From contig NZ_JBCNJT010000001.1 in assembly GCF_039596395.1 (NCBI RefSeq), forward strand, positions 2,019,305-2,083,304: DNA of 64,000 nucleotides. Direction: 5' to 3'. The notes under the pieces were generated by a model. It was not told the origin of the DNA and searched no databases. It saw only the letters and a list, made by a program, of their open reading frames with translations. Shown in pieces: positions 44,577-52,835 of this stretch (position 1 is its first letter; each line of letters starts with the position of its first letter). The position numbers and the translations under genes were made by a program. The DNA is from Fluviicola sp. GTDB lineage: Bacteria > Bacteroidota > Bacteroidia > Flavobacteriales_D > Crocinitomicaceae.

Positions 44577-45497
44577 TTACTCTTTCGCACCGTGGCTTTT
44601 GGCAATTTCTATCCAATGTTCGGATAAACCTCTGGCATCGGCGCCGATGGCGTGAGCTAAAAATAAAGCCAGTGACATCATCCATTGTGCTGCTTCACGG
44701 ATGGAACCGAAGGTTGTTAAACTATCCGACAATTCCGTGATTTTCCTGTTCAGGAGTTCCTGATGTGCCTCCGCGAAACGGATCAGTTCTCCGGATTGTT
44801 CTACCGAAGACGGAACCATCAATACATCCAGCCATTCGGCCGGAAGCTTTTTTACCAATGCTGTGCTGTCCAATGTTCCCGATTTTCTCCAGGAAGCCAG
44901 TACCTGTGTATCTCCCGATTCAGCCAAACCGGTATCCAGCAGCAATTCAAAGGAAATATCCGCCAGGTTCTGCATCATTTCCAGGTAAATATCCTGCGCC
45001 TGTTCAAATAGCGCTGTTTCCTGCCCGACCAAATATTCCTGCACCGTTAGTTCCGGCAATTGCAGTACTTCCGGGCATTCTTTCAAACATGGAAATGACG
45101 GTCCTTCATGCATGTATTGGGCTAATCCATTCTGAATTTGCCGTCCGAGAGGAAATAAACGGCAAGCCAACGGCCGTGTCGGATGTACACTGCATCCTTT
45201 TCCCGGTTCGTACAAGCCGCAGGAAGATTTTCCAGTGTGATTGGGTGAACCGTTGAAATGCAAAACAGCACCTGCATTCAGCGTATATTGATCCCGGAAT
45301 GCTTCCGGGGACATTCCTTTCGCCCTGGCCAAACGCATCAGTTCCCACGGATTGAGCCGCACTAGATTCCCATGACAGCACGTTCCGGAACGGGAACAGG
45401 TCAATGGAAGCGAATCACTGAGAGTTAAGAGTGTGTTTTGCAAAGCGAAAAATAAAGTTTCAAAAGTATATAAATAGTTAGTTGTTCCTGGTATCAC
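44577..45497 (-). CDS. YkgJ family cysteine cluster protein
   Basis: A 306-residue protein with the YkgJ pattern: LTCSRSGTCCHG (Cys-x5-Cys-Cys), then SCGLYEPGKGCSVHPTRPLACRLFPLGRQ, with the C-x-V-H-P-x-R-P-x-x-C-R-x-F-P signature, and FPCLKECPEV. These Cys are thought to bind a zinc or iron-sulfur centre (inference from the family name and cluster form). The C-terminal half is helical and has no known family. It has no signal peptide. The start overlaps the upstream lipoprotein gene by 20 bases, so the gene is the last of a tightly packed reverse operon. Its role there is unclear. Confidence 0.85.
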   Translation of the reverse strand: MIPGTTNYLYTFETLFFALQNTLLTLSDSLPLTCSRSGTCCHGNLVRLNPWELMRLARAKGMSPEAFRDQYTLNAGAVLHFNGSPNHTGKSSCGLYEPGKGCSVHPTRPLACRLFPLGRQIQNGLAQYMHEGPSFPCLKECPEVLQLPELTVQEYLVGQETALFEQAQDIYLEMMQNLADISFELLLDTGLAESGDTQVLASWRKSGTLDSTALVKKLPAEWLDVLMVPSSVEQSGELIRFAEAHQELLNRKITELSDSLTTFGSIREAAQWMMSLALFLAHAIGADARGLSEHWIEIAKSHGAKE

Positions 45498-46050
45498 AAA
45501 ATACGGAAATCAACTTCCAGCCGGATCCTTTGTTCTCAAAAATAAATTCTTCAATCCACTGCATATTGGCTCCTTTTTTATAATCCCGGTTCTCTTCCGC
45601 TTTCCGTTTGAACAGTTCTTCGTTACCAAGTGATTTATCTGATTCCAGATCATAAAATCCGCCGGTTTCATAGATTTCCAGTACTTTGTCTATTCTCCTT
45701 CTCCCAGCCAATGTAAATTTCGGATCGTGGTCTTCATGTCCTTCAATAACTAGTTTTTCGGTTATGTAGTAATCCAACTGCGTATAATCCTTAGCTTCCA
45801 AAGCTTTCCCGAAGGCTTCCCAAAATTCCGGGAAATCTTGTATGAAAACCTTGAAGAAGAGCTTTTTACCATAAGCTTTCGGGACATGTGATTTCTTCAA
45901 AAATGCAGAATCAGGTGGCAATTTATCATTGATATAAATAATTGCCTCCGGTTCACTTTTATTAATTTCCGGTGTTTTCTTCTTCGTTTCACACCCGCAA
46001 AACGGGAGAAAAACAATCAGCAGAACTAAAAAAGGAAAGTTTCTGAACAT
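45478..46050 (-). CDS. Small exported protein, possible lipoprotein
   Basis: A 190-residue protein of no family that I recognise. MFRNFPFLVLLIVFLPFCGCETKKKTP is an export signal with Cys18 and Cys20, of which the second, followed by Glu-Thr-Lys, is a possible lipid site (not a textbook lipobox). The mature part is alpha/beta: FFKVFIQDFPEFWEAFGKALEAKDYTQLDYYITE and MQWIEEFIFENKGSGWKLISVF, a shape recalling SnoaL/NTF2-like cones. It starts one base after the T9SS cargo stop and overlaps the YkgJ gene. Confidence 0.75.
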   Translation of the reverse strand: MFRNFPFLVLLIVFLPFCGCETKKKTPEINKSEPEAIIYINDKLPPDSAFLKKSHVPKAYGKKLFFKVFIQDFPEFWEAFGKALEAKDYTQLDYYITEKLVIEGHEDHDPKFTLAGRRRIDKVLEIYETGGFYDLESDKSLGNEELFKRKAEENRDYKKGANMQWIEEFIFENKGSGWKLISVFCDTRNN

Positions 46051-46051
46051 T

Positions 46052-47518
46052 TTACAATTTCACCAGCCTCTTCGAATGCCAGATACCGTTTGACTGACAA
46101 CGAATGATGTAAGTTCCTTTTTCCCAGGAAGCCGTTTGGATGGAAGAAACCGGTACAGACGAACTGTATACTTGTTTTCCTGCCAGGTCATAAATTTCGA
46201 TCGTTTCCAATGAAGCAGTGCTTTCCACCTGGATCGATTCCGTAAAAGGATTCGGGTAGATAGATACATCCGGGTTGTTTTCCAGATCTTCGACACTCAG
46301 GATGCTGTAAATGGTTGGGGCTGTATTCGGAGGAAACGCATTGTCATTTCCTAATTTCACGATGAACATGGAACTTCCCCCGGTACTGAAACCCGGGTCT
46401 GAGTGATAGCCGACCAATACCGCGTACCCGTCATTGGTTTGGATGATCTGGTTCATCTGGTCCTGGCCCAAAGCATTGTAGCCGCCTCCGTAACCTGCCC
46501 AGAAAAAGGCCGGGTAAAAACAGTTGATCACAAAATCTTCTCCGCCGGCATAGGAATACTGCGGATCATTTCCCTGCGTTACTACAAAATAACGATCACC
46601 CGGAGGAGCCGTGTAGTTCACAAATCCGGTATAACGGCTCGGGTATTGCGAATATCCGTCATCGTTTGAAAGGTAGCTTCCGGAAGTGGTGAAGAAAATA
46701 TGATAGTTGTCGGTATCTGTTTTCCCGACTTTGGTTCCTTCACCCACGCATTTCAGCTGATTGGATACCAATTGAATGTCATTCAGGACATATTCCCCGT
46801 TGCTTCCCGTTAAAGTGTCCCAAAGCATGGAACCATCTATGTGGTAATACCCGATGTATGCTTTCGATTTAAGTGAATCTGCCAAATAACCGGTCCCGAC
46901 AATCGCGAACGTCGTATCCGTAACCATTACGGCTTTATTGAAGTAATCCACTCCGACACCTCCTTGCTGCTGATTCCAGATCTCGTTCCCGTCTTTGTCA
47001 ATGCGTACAAAATACTGATCAGGAGTTTGCTCCGGATTGGCATCCGTTTCACCGAGCATCACCATACTGGTATCGGGCAATAAAATGGCGTCGTGAATGC
47101 GTTCCCAACCACCGTTGTTGTACCATTTTTCCCACAATTTATTCCCCGAAAGATCGGTAAACACCACGTAAGCATCAAATCCATCCGTTGAATTACTGGA
47201 AGAGGTTCCAAGGATGTAATACCCGTAATTCGGAACATGGATCACTCTTCTGCCCTCTTCGAATTCCGGTCCGCCGTAAACCTTTGACCAGACATGGAAG
47301 CCTTGCTTGTCGAGCTTCATCAAAAATGCCTGCGAAGGCGCGTCTTCAAAACTGGAAGAAGATCCAGTAACGATATAACTGCTGTCCGGCAGCTGGGCTA
47401 CACCTTCCGCTTTGTCGTATCCGGAACCTCCGAAAACGTGGTAAAATTCGATCTGTCCGTTTGACTCCAAAGCGCAAATCAAACCCAATGAAACGATTAT
47501 ATATTTTAGAATACCCAT
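46052..47518 (-). CDS. Secreted repeat protein (beta-propeller-like) with T9SS type A sorting signal
   Basis: A 488-residue exported protein with signal MGILKYIIVSLGLICALESNGQ. Residues about 23-380 contain units of about 50 residues built as FGGSGYDKAEGVAQLPDSSYIVTGSSSSF, VYGGPEFEEGRRVIHVPNYGYYILGTSSS, and so on; each has a Gly-rich turn, GYYILGTS-type strand and a FLMKLDKQG-like Asp turn. This is the usual form of Bacteroidota beta-propeller T9SS proteins. The C-terminus, DVSIYPNPFTESIQVES, EIYDLAGKQVYS and GTYIIRCQ, is the type A sorting tail. Its ATG lies within the end of the DUF5723 barrel gene (13-base overlap). Confidence 0.88.
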   Translation of the reverse strand: MGILKYIIVSLGLICALESNGQIEFYHVFGGSGYDKAEGVAQLPDSSYIVTGSSSSFEDAPSQAFLMKLDKQGFHVWSKVYGGPEFEEGRRVIHVPNYGYYILGTSSSNSTDGFDAYVVFTDLSGNKLWEKWYNNGGWERIHDAILLPDTSMVMLGETDANPEQTPDQYFVRIDKDGNEIWNQQQGGVGVDYFNKAVMVTDTTFAIVGTGYLADSLKSKAYIGYYHIDGSMLWDTLTGSNGEYVLNDIQLVSNQLKCVGEGTKVGKTDTDNYHIFFTTSGSYLSNDDGYSQYPSRYTGFVNYTAPPGDRYFVVTQGNDPQYSYAGGEDFVINCFYPAFFWAGYGGGYNALGQDQMNQIIQTNDGYAVLVGYHSDPGFSTGGSSMFIVKLGNDNAFPPNTAPTIYSILSVEDLENNPDVSIYPNPFTESIQVESTASLETIEIYDLAGKQVYSSSVPVSSIQTASWEKGTYIIRCQSNGIWHSKRLVKL

Positions 47519-48732
47519 GACAAACGAATTACTGCTGATTGACCAAATCCTTTTTTAGATACCAGGCCGTAGATGTCGTCCGTACCTAATTGAATGCCTA
47601 CATTATTTCCGTGATAACCCAGCATCAATCCGCCACGCACGGTAGAAGACCCGCCGAAAGCAACGTTTGCCGATGCTGAAACACGTGGCACGAACCGGTA
47701 GAATAATCCTGCAAACCCGGTCGGCACAATCCCGATTGTGGGATAAAAGCGGATTCCGAAGAAACTCTGCAGTTTTTTAGCCGAAGATACATCTACCAAT
47801 TTCATAATCTGAATATATGCGGGAACCATCACCCAACGTTTTACCTGTTTCTTTTCCACGTTCAGGGAATCGAGCAGGGAGAAATTATCTCCGAACAAAT
47901 TTCCGCTGTTCTTGATCTGATCCAGGGTAAATCCGCTGTAATGGTAAGTCGAATCCGGAGAATAGCTGGTTTGAGGCTCAAACATATAGGCTGCTCCTAA
48001 ATTCTGTACTGAAAACTGGAAAGTAGCCGAATCTTTCAGCCACGGAACTTTCAGGTAAAAATCAAAATCAATGGCAAACCCCAGTCCTTTGCTGAATGCT
48101 TTCCCGGAGGAATAGGTCATATCGCCATTTAAATGCAGGCTGACAGAATCCATATTCGGATCCTGGGAGAATTGTCCTTTGCGGATGTACCCGCCCAATT
48201 GGTTTTGGACATTCACCACGTTTAAAGTCAATGAACTTCCTGTTTTTTTGTGGTAAAACCCGAAACCGGCTTTCTGAAACTGCATTCCCGAAACACGTGT
48301 TCCGGTGAGATTCGCCGTATCTGCTCCCAGGTAGCTGTTCCCGTAGAAGCTCAATTTGAAAGCGTCTTTGGTATAATTGATATTCCCGATGGCGTAATAT
48401 CCTCCTTTCACCAGCCAGGAATATTTCCCGGATTTAAATAAGCTTGAGACACCGGAAACATAAGTCACTTCCCCGGAGGCAAAAGCTCCGATACGGTTAT
48501 TCCCGCGTGTGGATTTCAAGGTGCGGTCTTTCATTTCCGGATCAATATACCCGCCGAAAGCCAGTGTATTCACGAATTCCTTCCGCATGGAAGTTCCGGT
48601 AACATCGAAATTCCCGTTGATAAGCAACCGGTTGCGGTGTAACAAACTATCCCTGAAAACCGGGAAAGTAGATTGACCGAAGGAATTTCCTGCTAAAAAT
48701 AAGAGCGTGCATGCAAAAAGTAGTTTCTTCAT
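47506..48732 (-). CDS. DUF5723 family outer-membrane beta-barrel protein
   Basis: A 408-residue exported protein with signal MKKLLFACTLLFLAGNSFGQ. The body is made of long amphipathic strands such as SWLVKGGYYAIGNINY, AFKLSFYGNSYLG, GFAIDFDFYLKVPW, ASANVAFGGSSTVRGGLMLGYHGNNVGIQLGTDDIYG-like spacing, and ends ...SAVIRLSWVF with the C-terminal aromatic typical of Bam substrates. It fits DUF5723, a Bacteroidota barrel family, by look. The ATG overlaps the upstream lipoprotein stop by one base (TAATG) and the downstream cargo gene by 13, so all three are co-translated. Confidence 0.78.
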   Translation of the reverse strand: MKKLLFACTLLFLAGNSFGQSTFPVFRDSLLHRNRLLINGNFDVTGTSMRKEFVNTLAFGGYIDPEMKDRTLKSTRGNNRIGAFASGEVTYVSGVSSLFKSGKYSWLVKGGYYAIGNINYTKDAFKLSFYGNSYLGADTANLTGTRVSGMQFQKAGFGFYHKKTGSSLTLNVVNVQNQLGGYIRKGQFSQDPNMDSVSLHLNGDMTYSSGKAFSKGLGFAIDFDFYLKVPWLKDSATFQFSVQNLGAAYMFEPQTSYSPDSTYHYSGFTLDQIKNSGNLFGDNFSLLDSLNVEKKQVKRWVMVPAYIQIMKLVDVSSAKKLQSFFGIRFYPTIGIVPTGFAGLFYRFVPRVSASANVAFGGSSTVRGGLMLGYHGNNVGIQLGTDDIYGLVSKKGFGQSAVIRLSWVF

Positions 48733-50315
48733 TACAGGTGATTTTCAAGAGTTAGATTCGCACCCAGTTTAAACTTGAAGAATGCATTTGCAGGAATCGG
48801 AACCTGTACGTTGGCCCCGCCCGCATTGTAGGTATTCAGTTTCAATTTGATCATACAGTGTTTGACCGAAGCGATGTTATCACAAACGGATTCCGAAACC
48901 GGGAAGTAAACCTGGCTTTTCTTTTGCATGATCCCGTTCACCACCGACCCGAAAACGCTTGATTCAATAGCACTTGTTCCGGAAACTACGGCAATAGTCT
49001 GGTAATTGGCATCCAGCAGGTAAAGTTCCAGGCTTCCTTCAAACGGGAAAGCATTCATGGCATTCACCCAGATCTGTCCCGATTTTACATTCGTTTTGGT
49101 CGGGTCGTTGACTAAGCTTAGTGCAAACGTATCCTGGAAAATCAAATCCGTCAGGCCGACATTCAGCGGGAACATGCCGTTCAGTTTCACGCGCAGCGGG
49201 TGTTCATCGTAAATTTCATCCCAACCGCCGGAAACATTTCCCCACGGGTTCATTTGTAACTGAAAGCTCAGTTCATTTTTTGCTCCGTGGTTCTCAATGA
49301 ACTGTTCAAAATTGCTGTTCCCCGGTGTAAAATGTAAGGTTGTATTGCTCGGAACGATGTTGTTTACATTCGATCCGGTGGCTGCATTGATCGTATTCCA
49401 GGTACCGATATTGGGATGGTTCAGCGAAACCGTATTTCCTGCAGCGTTGATGTTTTTAAGTGAATTGATCTTGAATTTCCCGTTTACTTTCAATCCGTTC
49501 TCAATAGCCAGGTCGAAAGTCATTGCATCCACATCCAGCAATCCGTCGGTAATGTTATTCATCGCATCGATGGTTGCATAAACGGTATCCGACACCAGCT
49601 GGCTTCCGAAATAGCCGCGTGCATAATCCAGTTCCACATCTTTCATAGAGAATCTGAACTTGATTACATCCGAGGTCGTAACATTGACTGTTGGCCCGTC
49701 GGGATCGGAAGTAACGGTGAGGAGTGATTGAATACGATTGTAGGAAAGTCCGTACTGTCCGGTCAGATCCAGTTCATACCCGCTCAGATCTACCAGCCCG
49801 GTAACTACTCCCGGATTGCTTTGTGTTCCGGCAGGAGCCACAAAATTTTGGGTCAATACGGCCCCGTTTTTTGTAACGCCGGGCAGTTTGATCGTAAAAT
49901 AGGTTTTCGTTCCTATCGGATTGTATACTTTGAGTTCTATTCCTCCGCCTTTTACCCGGATTTTCTTCAACTGAACATCTCCAATATTCATCGGGTGTTC
50001 TTCGATTGTTCCGTTTGTGAAACTGGTTCCCGGTGCCGCCGCAAAATTCAGTGCCATCGGGAATGTACTCTCCACTGTTGTATCCGGAAGTGCCACAAAA
50101 TCGCTCAATTTAAATTCAAAGAGCGAAGAGTTGATATCCAGGACATAATTGCCGCCCACCACGGTCAGCAGTGAATCTGCCACCAGGTTGGACAATGTCA
50201 GGCTATCGTGAACAAGCGGAACTTGCCAGTCCGTATCCCAAACAGCTTTATCGCGCTTCTTACAGGAAGAAACGGCAAGCCCGAGACCAAGTAATACAAA
50301 GAGGAGTTTTTTCAT
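48732..50315 (-). CDS. Large lipoprotein of unknown function
   Basis: I start at 50315 (527 residues), where MKKLLFVLLGLGLAVSSC forms a lipoprotein signal with Cys18 followed by Lys-Lys-Arg-Asp. The in-frame start at 50402 would add 29 residues without a signal character and run into the thiolase gene. The mature part is all beta, with TDWQVPLVHDSLTLSNLV, LDINSSLFEFKLSDFV, KIRVKGGGIELKVYNPIG, and IRFRFSMKDVELDYARG-like strands, resembling stacked Ig or carbohydrate-binding sandwiches. No known family. It lies between a thiolase and a DUF5723 barrel, which together with the cargo downstream suggests a surface-assembly role (inference). Confidence 0.8.
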   Translation of the reverse strand: MKKLLFVLLGLGLAVSSCKKRDKAVWDTDWQVPLVHDSLTLSNLVADSLLTVVGGNYVLDINSSLFEFKLSDFVALPDTTVESTFPMALNFAAAPGTSFTNGTIEEHPMNIGDVQLKKIRVKGGGIELKVYNPIGTKTYFTIKLPGVTKNGAVLTQNFVAPAGTQSNPGVVTGLVDLSGYELDLTGQYGLSYNRIQSLLTVTSDPDGPTVNVTTSDVIKFRFSMKDVELDYARGYFGSQLVSDTVYATIDAMNNITDGLLDVDAMTFDLAIENGLKVNGKFKINSLKNINAAGNTVSLNHPNIGTWNTINAATGSNVNNIVPSNTTLHFTPGNSNFEQFIENHGAKNELSFQLQMNPWGNVSGGWDEIYDEHPLRVKLNGMFPLNVGLTDLIFQDTFALSLVNDPTKTNVKSGQIWVNAMNAFPFEGSLELYLLDANYQTIAVVSGTSAIESSVFGSVVNGIMQKKSQVYFPVSESVCDNIASVKHCMIKLKLNTYNAGGANVQVPIPANAFFKFKLGANLTLENHL

Positions 50316-50353
50316 GGTATGGTAGAGATGCAAAAATTCAACATTGGTTGGAA

Positions 50354-51565
50354 TTAAACGCGCTCGATAACAGTCGCGTAGCCTTGTCCGACCCCGATGC
50401 ACATCGTCACCAGCGCATATTTTCCTCCTGTGCGCTGTAATTGGTTTGCAGCAGCCAGTAAAATACGTGATCCGGACATTCCAAGCGGGTGTCCGAGTGC
50501 GATTGCTCCTCCGTTCGGGTTAATGCGCGGATCAAAGTCATCCAGACCCATTGTACGGGTACATGCCAGTACTTGTGCAGCAAATGCTTCATTCAATTCC
50601 AGAACATCCATTTGATCCAGCGTGAGTCCGGCTCTTTCCAGGGCTTTACGGGAAGCTTCCACCGGCCCGATTCCCATAATCCGTGGTTCAACTCCAGATA
50701 TTGCCGCAGAAACGATTCGAGCAACCGGTTTCAGGTTATGATCTTTCAATCCGTTGTCTGACGCCAGTAACAAAGCTGCTGCTCCGTCATTCAACCCGGA
50801 AGCATTTCCTGCTGTTACCGAACCATCCTTTTTGAAAGCCGGTTTCAAAGCTCCTAAGGTTTCCAGGGTAGTTCCCGGCCTCATAAATTCATCTTTATCG
50901 AAAACCAAGGGGTCTTGTTTTTTTCTCGGAATGGAGAGCGCTACAATTTCCTGGGCCAAAATTCCTGCCTGCTGAGCGGCAAAAGCTTTCTCCTGCGACC
51001 AAACTGCAAATTTATCCTGGTCTTCGCGGGAAATGTTGTGCAAGTCCGCCAGATTTTCGGCAGTCATTCCCATCGGATCGGTCCCGTAAAGTTCATCCAG
51101 TTTCGGATTGATGAATCTCCACCCGAAAGAAGAATCGTACAATTGCTGATCTCTTCCGAAAGGAGTTGAAGATTTGGACAATACCCACGGCCCGCGGGTC
51201 ATGTGTTCCATTCCACCCGCAACATAAATATCTCCGGCGCCCACCTGGATCGCTCTTGCAGCATTCACAGCCGCCGACATTCCGGATGCACACAAACGGT
51301 TTACGGTTTCTCCACCTACTGAAATCGGGTATCCTGCCAAAAGCAATGCCATACGCGCCACGTTGCGGTTATCTTCCCCGGCCTGGTTGGCACATCCCAA
51401 AATCACATCTTCAATGGCTTTCGGATCGAGGCCCGGTACTTTTTTCAACAACTCCGCCAAAACGTGTGCTGCTAAATCATCTGCTCTTACCGGAGCTAAA
51501 GTTCCTCCGAAATTTCCAATGGCCGTTCTTACACCGGCCACGATATATGCGTTATTTGTCGTCAT
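50354..51565 (-). CDS. Acetyl-CoA C-acyltransferase (thiolase), similar to 3-oxoadipyl-CoA thiolase
   Basis: A 403-residue thiolase. The nucleophile Cys92 is in NRLCASGMSA, the base His in GGAIALGHPLGMSG, and the second catalytic Cys in CIGVGQG, close to the C-terminus; NEAFAAQ is the usual substrate-binding block. GCANQAGEDNRNVARMALLLAG and DSSFGWRFINP match the PcaF/PaaJ group, which cuts 3-oxoadipyl-CoA to succinyl-CoA and acetyl-CoA, yet fatty-acid thiolases in Bacteroidota share these words, so I do not fix the substrate or symbol. It is cytoplasmic and precedes the lipoprotein gene by 38 bases, so it may head the operon, though its metabolism does not fit the rest. Confidence 0.92.
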   Translation of the reverse strand: MTTNNAYIVAGVRTAIGNFGGTLAPVRADDLAAHVLAELLKKVPGLDPKAIEDVILGCANQAGEDNRNVARMALLLAGYPISVGGETVNRLCASGMSAAVNAARAIQVGAGDIYVAGGMEHMTRGPWVLSKSSTPFGRDQQLYDSSFGWRFINPKLDELYGTDPMGMTAENLADLHNISREDQDKFAVWSQEKAFAAQQAGILAQEIVALSIPRKKQDPLVFDKDEFMRPGTTLETLGALKPAFKKDGSVTAGNASGLNDGAAALLLASDNGLKDHNLKPVARIVSAAISGVEPRIMGIGPVEASRKALERAGLTLDQMDVLELNEAFAAQVLACTRTMGLDDFDPRINPNGGAIALGHPLGMSGSRILLAAANQLQRTGGKYALVTMCIGVGQGYATVIERV

Positions 51566-51727
51566 TAAATCCTTAGTTTAACTTCTTTTCATTTATTCCT
51601 TTACGAAATTACGGAATATTCTTTGTCATTCGTTTTCTGTTAAAAGGTTTCTGTACTGTTGATAAGTATTGGATTTGGGAGGGGATCTTTTTTATTAAAT
51701 TCAACACCCTAAACCAAATTACAAGCT

Positions 51728-52825
51728 ATGAAAAAACCCGTCCCGATGATGGTTGGAATGCTATTCTGTAGTTTTATTTCTTTCTCACAAGTAGAAAGTA
51801 TGACCCCGGCAGAACTCAGGTACCGTGATTCAATCACCAAGTTGAATCAGAGTAACGCAGCCATTGCTGCAAGCCAGGAAGCTTACAACAAAGGAATTGA
51901 GCTTTTCAACCAAAAAAATTACAAGGAGGCTATCGTCTCATTTAACAAATCAGTTGCTTCGGACCCGAATTTTACCGCTGCTCTTTACAACAAAGGTGTG
52001 GCAGAAAATGAAGCAGAAATGTACCAGGATGCCGTTACGACATTCACTGCATTAATCGGAAAACAGAAAGGATATTCCAAGGCTTATTTCCAGAGAGGAA
52101 GAGGATACCAGGGCCTTTCGGATTATTTAAAGGCTGAAAAGGATTACGAAGAATCCATCAAATTGGATGCAAATAACCCAAAGGCGTACTACAACTACGG
52201 AACCTTAAAATTCTTGCAACAAGATTACAATGCTGCCATTAAATACTTTACCAAAAGTATCGAATTGGACCCTAACAGTCCGATGGCCTATAACGACCGC
52301 GGAAGCTGTCACCGGATGATGGAAAACTACCCGAAAGCAATTGAGGATTACGAGGCCGCACTACGCAAAAACCCGAACCTGGCTTTCGTATTGAACAATG
52401 TAGGAACGACCAAAAAGAAAATGAAGGACTATGCCGGAGCATTGGTCGCGTTTAACCGCGCAATCTCCGTAGATGCCAATTTCTTTTTGGCTTACAACAA
52501 CCGTGGAGTGACCTTGCTGGAGAAGGGAAGTTTGGATGATGCGATCAAGGATTTTGAAAAAGCCATGCAAATCAACCCGAAATATGCCCCGGCAGCATCC
52601 AATTTATCCGGAATTTATTTCAAGCGTAAAGATTTCAAGAAAGCAGAAGACCTGGCAACAAAAGCGATCAACATTGATCCGAATTATGCTTCCGCTTATG
52701 TGAACAGAGGAATGGCCCGCGAAATGCTCCGTAAAATGGAGGAAGCTTGCAGCGATTGGAAAAAAGCAAGTGATCTGGGATCTACAGAAGGAAAAACATG
52801 TCATTCAGGAAACTGCAGCAACTAA
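51728..52825 (+). CDS. Exported TPR repeat protein
   Basis: A 365-residue protein with signal MKKPVPMMVGMLFCSFISFSQ. It contains eight or so tetratricopeptide repeats of 34 residues: AYNKGIELFNQKNYKEAIVSFNKSVASDPNF, ALYNKGVAENEAEMYQDA, AYFQRGRGYQGLSDYLKAEKDYEESIKLD and so on to AYVNRGMAREMLRKMEEACSDWKKA. The last one with Ala-Cys-x-Asp-Trp-Lys-Lys-Ala is frequent in Bacteroidota proteins. The end is Cys-rich (GKTCHSGNCSN). TPRs are protein-binding scaffolds. The PorE-like OmpA gene starts 10 bases after the stop, so both are likely to be one unit in the periplasm. Confidence 0.88.
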   Translation: MKKPVPMMVGMLFCSFISFSQVESMTPAELRYRDSITKLNQSNAAIAASQEAYNKGIELFNQKNYKEAIVSFNKSVASDPNFTAALYNKGVAENEAEMYQDAVTTFTALIGKQKGYSKAYFQRGRGYQGLSDYLKAEKDYEESIKLDANNPKAYYNYGTLKFLQQDYNAAIKYFTKSIELDPNSPMAYNDRGSCHRMMENYPKAIEDYEAALRKNPNLAFVLNNVGTTKKKMKDYAGALVAFNRAISVDANFFLAYNNRGVTLLEKGSLDDAIKDFEKAMQINPKYAPAASNLSGIYFKRKDFKKAEDLATKAINIDPNYASAYVNRGMAREMLRKMEEACSDWKKASDLGSTEGKTCHSGNCSN

Positions 52826-52835
52826 AATCAAAACG

